A DNA stretch of 64,000 nt from Stieleria varia (lineage in GTDB: Bacteria > Planctomycetota > Planctomycetia > Pirellulales > Pirellulaceae). Shown here one piece after another: positions 61,540 through 64,000 of this stretch. Numbering within the stretch: position 1 is the stretch's first letter; every line of letters starts with the position of its first letter. The notes under the pieces are model-generated. The model was given only the letters and a program-made list of their open reading frames with translations. It did not search any database and had not been told where the DNA came from. Made by a program: the position numbers and the translations under genes. The stretch lies in assembly GCF_038443385.1 (NCBI RefSeq), contig NZ_CP151726.1, positions 1,674,001 through 1,738,000 on the forward strand, in the 5' to 3' direction.

Positions 61540-61855
61540 CTGGTCGCCGTTTTCGAGAGAAATCGATGGGAGACAGTCCCAGCCCGGATTATGAAAAACA
61601 ATCTGCATTTCCCAACGATGTCACAACTCATTGTCAAGAATCTGTTTGCGATTTGCGCTAAAATCAATCATCCGCATGAATAATTCGGGCCAGGAGCGTC
61701 TGGAGGGTTAAATCCGCTGTATTTTGCAGAGAACGTTTCAGGGCACCCGTCCGTTCATTACAATTCTTTCTGACCAATCCGCTCCATCGTCCGCGACACT
61801 CCGGTTCGTCGCGGGCAAACACACGTTGTTCGTTTACCACCTAGAGTTCTGGATC
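61540..61855. other. Intergenic region with partial MITE end
   Basis: About 316 bp without a recognised gene. The plus-strand frame of the next gene is open through 61724, but its codons there look non-coding. At 61677-61691 TGAATAATTCGGGCC resembles the inverted end of the MITE-like element at 43708-43888, without a partner. The 5' untranslated region of the next gene is in the last part. Confidence 0.5.
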
Positions 61856-63265
61856 ATGATTTCAAGAGTCACTGCTGGCCTCGCCATTTGTTCGTTGCTG
61901 GTTTCGGGCATTGTCGCCAATGCCGAAGATGAAAAGCTGGGGCTGTTGCTGGATCGCTCTCCATCGCCACCCAACGTCGTCGGCTACGTCAACGCGGAAT
62001 CACTGAACAAAGTGATGGGAGGCAGCGCGTTGGGTGCCGATATGGTTCAGAACGTGAACGACTATTGGTTCATTTCCGATCTGGACATCATGAACCTGAG
62101 GCCGAAATGGGAAGCCGGATACGCGACCCTGAAACAACCTGTTGACGCGGAGACTCTGGCAGGCAAGGTGGACGGTTACGTCGACGACATCGCGGGCAAC
62201 AAAATCGTTTGGGCGCCAAGTCAGACTTATTTTGTCCCAGGCAAAGAAAACCGCTTGGGCGTTCTTCGTCCCGCGGATCGATCGCTGTTGTCCAGTTGGT
62301 TGCTCTCCAGCGGCAATCCCACGTTCTCCGAGTTCCTGCGTGCTCAAACCAAGCAGCCGGAGGGCTATTTGTCTTTGATGCTGGCCTTTGAGCTGGAAAA
62401 CGCGTTCTCACCCATTCCGTTGGGCGAGAAACTCAAGGATTTCCAGTCGCTGAAAGCTCAGTCGCCCGAGACGGTGGGGCGAATTCTGGCGTCCATCAAG
62501 GGCGTCAGTATCATCGTCGGCCGCAATGGCCTGAACGAGTGCATCGTCAAAGCTGAGTTTGCTCAATCACCGGCCAGCCTGAAACCGATTGCCAACGAAC
62601 TGTTCGCGGAAATGATCAGCCGAAATGGCACTGCGGCGCCGGAGGTATTGACGTGGAGCGTCGATGCGAACGAAACCTCATTGGCCATGAAGGGGCCGAT
62701 CACAGAAGAAACCCTCAGTGGTGTCCTGGGAATCTTTAGCCTGCAAGGCAAGGCTGCAAGAGCCGGTTTGTCTTTCAAGGACAGCGACAGCGCGAACCGA
62801 ACCAAGGAACAACAGACCGGATATCGCTCCAAATACTACTTCGACCAAGTCAACACGATCGTCGAACAGACTCGCAAGCATAAATCGCAAACCACCGGCG
62901 CTCTGGCGAAATGGAACGACCAACGCGCTCGTCAGATCGATGAACTGCCAACGCTGAATGTCGATCCCGACATGATTCAGTACGGATCCAATGTCGCCGA
63001 GTTGTTGCGAGGCAACGCCTTGACCGTTCGTCAAGGCAATGTTGAGGCCGGCAAGGCCAAAGCGACCCAAGGGTTGAATCGCGGGTACAACGGTTACTAC
63101 GGTTACGGCTACGACGCCAATTCCGTTGCCGCCAATCAAAACGTGACATCAGCCTACGCACGTGGAAACGCTTACGCGAATTATCAGGAAATCCTGAACC
63201 AGATTGACCAAATGACCGCAGATCTGCGTCGAGGAATGACGCAAAAGTATCAAATGCAGTTCTAA
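61856..63265 (+). CDS. Secreted protein of unknown function
   Basis: A 469-residue exported protein. The ATG at 61856 begins a clear signal peptide ('MISRVTAGLAICSLLVSGIV', cleavage near 'ANAE'). The body ('PPNVVGYVNAESLNKVMGG', 'VVKAEF'-like strands, 'SLMLAFELENAFSPIPLGEK', 'GVSIIVGRNGLNECIVKAEF') has alternating strands and helices, with no catalytic motif I recognise. The last 100 residues are Asn/Tyr/Ala-rich ('GYNGYYGYGYDANSVAANQN') and end in a helix. This Tyr/Gly/Asn-rich stretch could mediate interaction at the surface. The gene stands alone with its own leader. I assign no function. Confidence 0.75.
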   Translation: MISRVTAGLAICSLLVSGIVANAEDEKLGLLLDRSPSPPNVVGYVNAESLNKVMGGSALGADMVQNVNDYWFISDLDIMNLRPKWEAGYATLKQPVDAETLAGKVDGYVDDIAGNKIVWAPSQTYFVPGKENRLGVLRPADRSLLSSWLLSSGNPTFSEFLRAQTKQPEGYLSLMLAFELENAFSPIPLGEKLKDFQSLKAQSPETVGRILASIKGVSIIVGRNGLNECIVKAEFAQSPASLKPIANELFAEMISRNGTAAPEVLTWSVDANETSLAMKGPITEETLSGVLGIFSLQGKAARAGLSFKDSDSANRTKEQQTGYRSKYYFDQVNTIVEQTRKHKSQTTGALAKWNDQRARQIDELPTLNVDPDMIQYGSNVAELLRGNALTVRQGNVEAGKAKATQGLNRGYNGYYGYGYDANSVAANQNVTSAYARGNAYANYQEILNQIDQMTADLRRGMTQKYQMQF

Positions 63266-63307
63266 CGATGCGATCAGTAGGTGTCTCACGTTGATGCGGC
63301 TGAATTC

Positions 63308-63363
63308 TGAAATGAATCAGACTGGAGCGGCTGAAGCCTGTACTCCAACATAGATTCGTTTCA
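63308..63363. repeat. Imperfect palindrome between convergent genes
   Basis: TGAAATGAATCAGACTGGAG pairs imperfectly with CTCCAACATAGATTCGTTTCA around the core CGGCTGAAGCCTGTA. It separates the convergent genes ending at 63265 and 63371. It may be a bidirectional terminator or a member of a dispersed planctomycete repeat family. Confidence 0.6.
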
Positions 63364-63370
63364 GCGGTGA

Positions 63371-64000
63371 TCAAGCGGTTGCGGAATCCTGTGGTTCGAT
63401 CACGGCTGCGGCAAAGCCTTGGTAGGCTTCCCAAACTTGCCGAGCCATCGAGTCGGGAAATACGTGAAATGCTCCCGATTGGATGGCATCAAAGATCCCG
63501 TCGGCAACCAAGGACGGCGGCTCTGCGATCTCCGTCAGCCCGGCTTCGCCGGCCATGTCCGTGTCGATTGGGCCTGGATGAACACTGATCACCTGAGTGC
63601 CTTGATCTGCCAATTTCTCCCTCAGTGCTTGGGTGATCGAATAGCTGGCGGCTTTGGACGCTGCGTACGTCGCGAAGTCGGCGAACGATCGGACCGATGC
63701 GACAGAGTTGAGCTGCACCAGCACACCGCCGCCTTGTTGTTTCAGGTTGGGTGCAAAGGCTTGCGCGATGCGGATCAAACCGGACACATTGACGTTGATC
63801 TCATCATTGAGCGTCTCAATGGCTCCCTCTGACAGGAGTTCCGACGGACGGATGATACCGGCATTGTTGATCACGATGTCGACATCGGTCGCCGATGCGG
63901 CCGCGTCAACGATCGACTGTGGGTCATTCAAGTCAGCTCGAATGGGAACCACTCGGTCACCGTACTGATCAACCAGGGGTTGGGCGGACGACAGGGTTCG
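63371..64000 (-). CDS. Short-chain dehydrogenase/reductase, 5' end outside window
   Basis: The frame is open up to the last base of the window, so the N-terminal Gly-rich NAD(P)-binding motif is missing. Visible parts are typical of classical SDRs: 'YGDRVVPIRADLNDP' (strand 3 region), 'DIVINNAGI' (NNAG), 'VQLNSVASVRSFADFATYAA' with catalytic Ser, and 'YAASKAASYSITQAL' with the YxxxK pair Tyr and Lys. 'VISVHPGPIDTDMA' is the PG motif. 210 codons are present of the usual ~240-250. Substrate unknown. A GTG at 63952 is not needed as a start. Confidence 0.9.
   Translation of the reverse strand, partial: RTLSSAQPLVDQYGDRVVPIRADLNDPQSIVDAAASATDVDIVINNAGIIRPSELLSEGAIETLNDEINVNVSGLIRIAQAFAPNLKQQGGGVLVQLNSVASVRSFADFATYAASKAASYSITQALREKLADQGTQVISVHPGPIDTDMAGEAGLTEIAEPPSLVADGIFDAIQSGAFHVFPDSMARQVWEAYQGFAAAVIEPQDSATA

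Overview
The window looks like a chromosomal segment of a marine planctomycete of the Pirellulaceae (Rhodopirellula-like). The indicators are a GC content in the mid-50s, four ECF sigma factor / membrane Ser/Thr kinase pairs, a secreted formylglycine sulfatase, a TIGR03067-like domain, a small 'MTHNPYESP' protein, OprP- and OprB-type porins and many palindromic intergenic repeats. Assignment below family level is inference.

Region 1-4.8 kb is accessory DNA. It holds the C-terminal part of a large serine recombinase cut by the window edge, a small conserved protein, a DoxX-type membrane protein translationally coupled to the C-terminal remnant of a type III-like restriction helicase, a small conserved protein, and an AraC regulator divergent from a TAT-signal protein. 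From 4.8 to 6.35 kb lies a deletion-damaged copy of the two-gene secreted-protein cassette that is intact at 54.0-56.3 kb. From 6.4 to 16.5 kb is a same-strand cluster of exported hydrolases: two D-aminoacylase-like amidohydrolases, an M19 dipeptidase homologue lacking expected metal ligands, a class C-type serine hydrolase and a class A beta-lactamase-like protein. A fusion of two DUF3299 domains with a NicO/RcnA-type metal transporter follows. From 17 to 20.7 kb is a compact cassette of a small protein, an adenine-type DNA methyltransferase and an HNH endonuclease, a possible restriction or defence system. Next come gltS, broken by one in-frame amber codon, and a complete IS66-family element.

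Region 25.6-40.5 kb, all on the minus strand, is a tandem array of four ECF sigma / Ser/Thr kinase modules. Every kinase has an N-terminal HxxxCxxC motif of the zinc anti-sigma type, a cytoplasmic kinase domain, one or more membrane segments and a different C-terminal domain (thioredoxin-like without CxxC, HlyD-like, TIGR03067-like, or an unrecognised domain). A further gene remnant lies inside the array.

Region 40.9-45 kb contains an initiator tRNA with its terminator, an IS4-family element (19-bp inverted repeats, 10-bp target duplication) inserted into a palindromic repeat, a MITE-like palindrome and a WYL regulator. From 45.3 to 50.4 kb lie housekeeping genes: rsmG, cysD, a cysN-cysC fusion, a sugar isomerase/epimerase-like gene and a metallophosphoesterase. 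Two porins of opposite strand follow. From 54 to 61.5 kb is a plus-strand run of a DUF1579-like exported protein, a Pro/Gly-rich repeat protein, a sulfatase, a HAD phosphatase and a YibI/YibH-like DUF3302-HlyD unit. The window ends with a secreted protein of unknown function and the 3' part of an SDR oxidoreductase gene.

The strongest candidates for new biology are the methyltransferase-HNH cassette, the kinases fused to HlyD-like and thioredoxin-like sensor domains in one four-module array, the DUF3299-DUF3299-NicO fusion and the exported D-peptide/beta-lactam-type hydrolase cluster.
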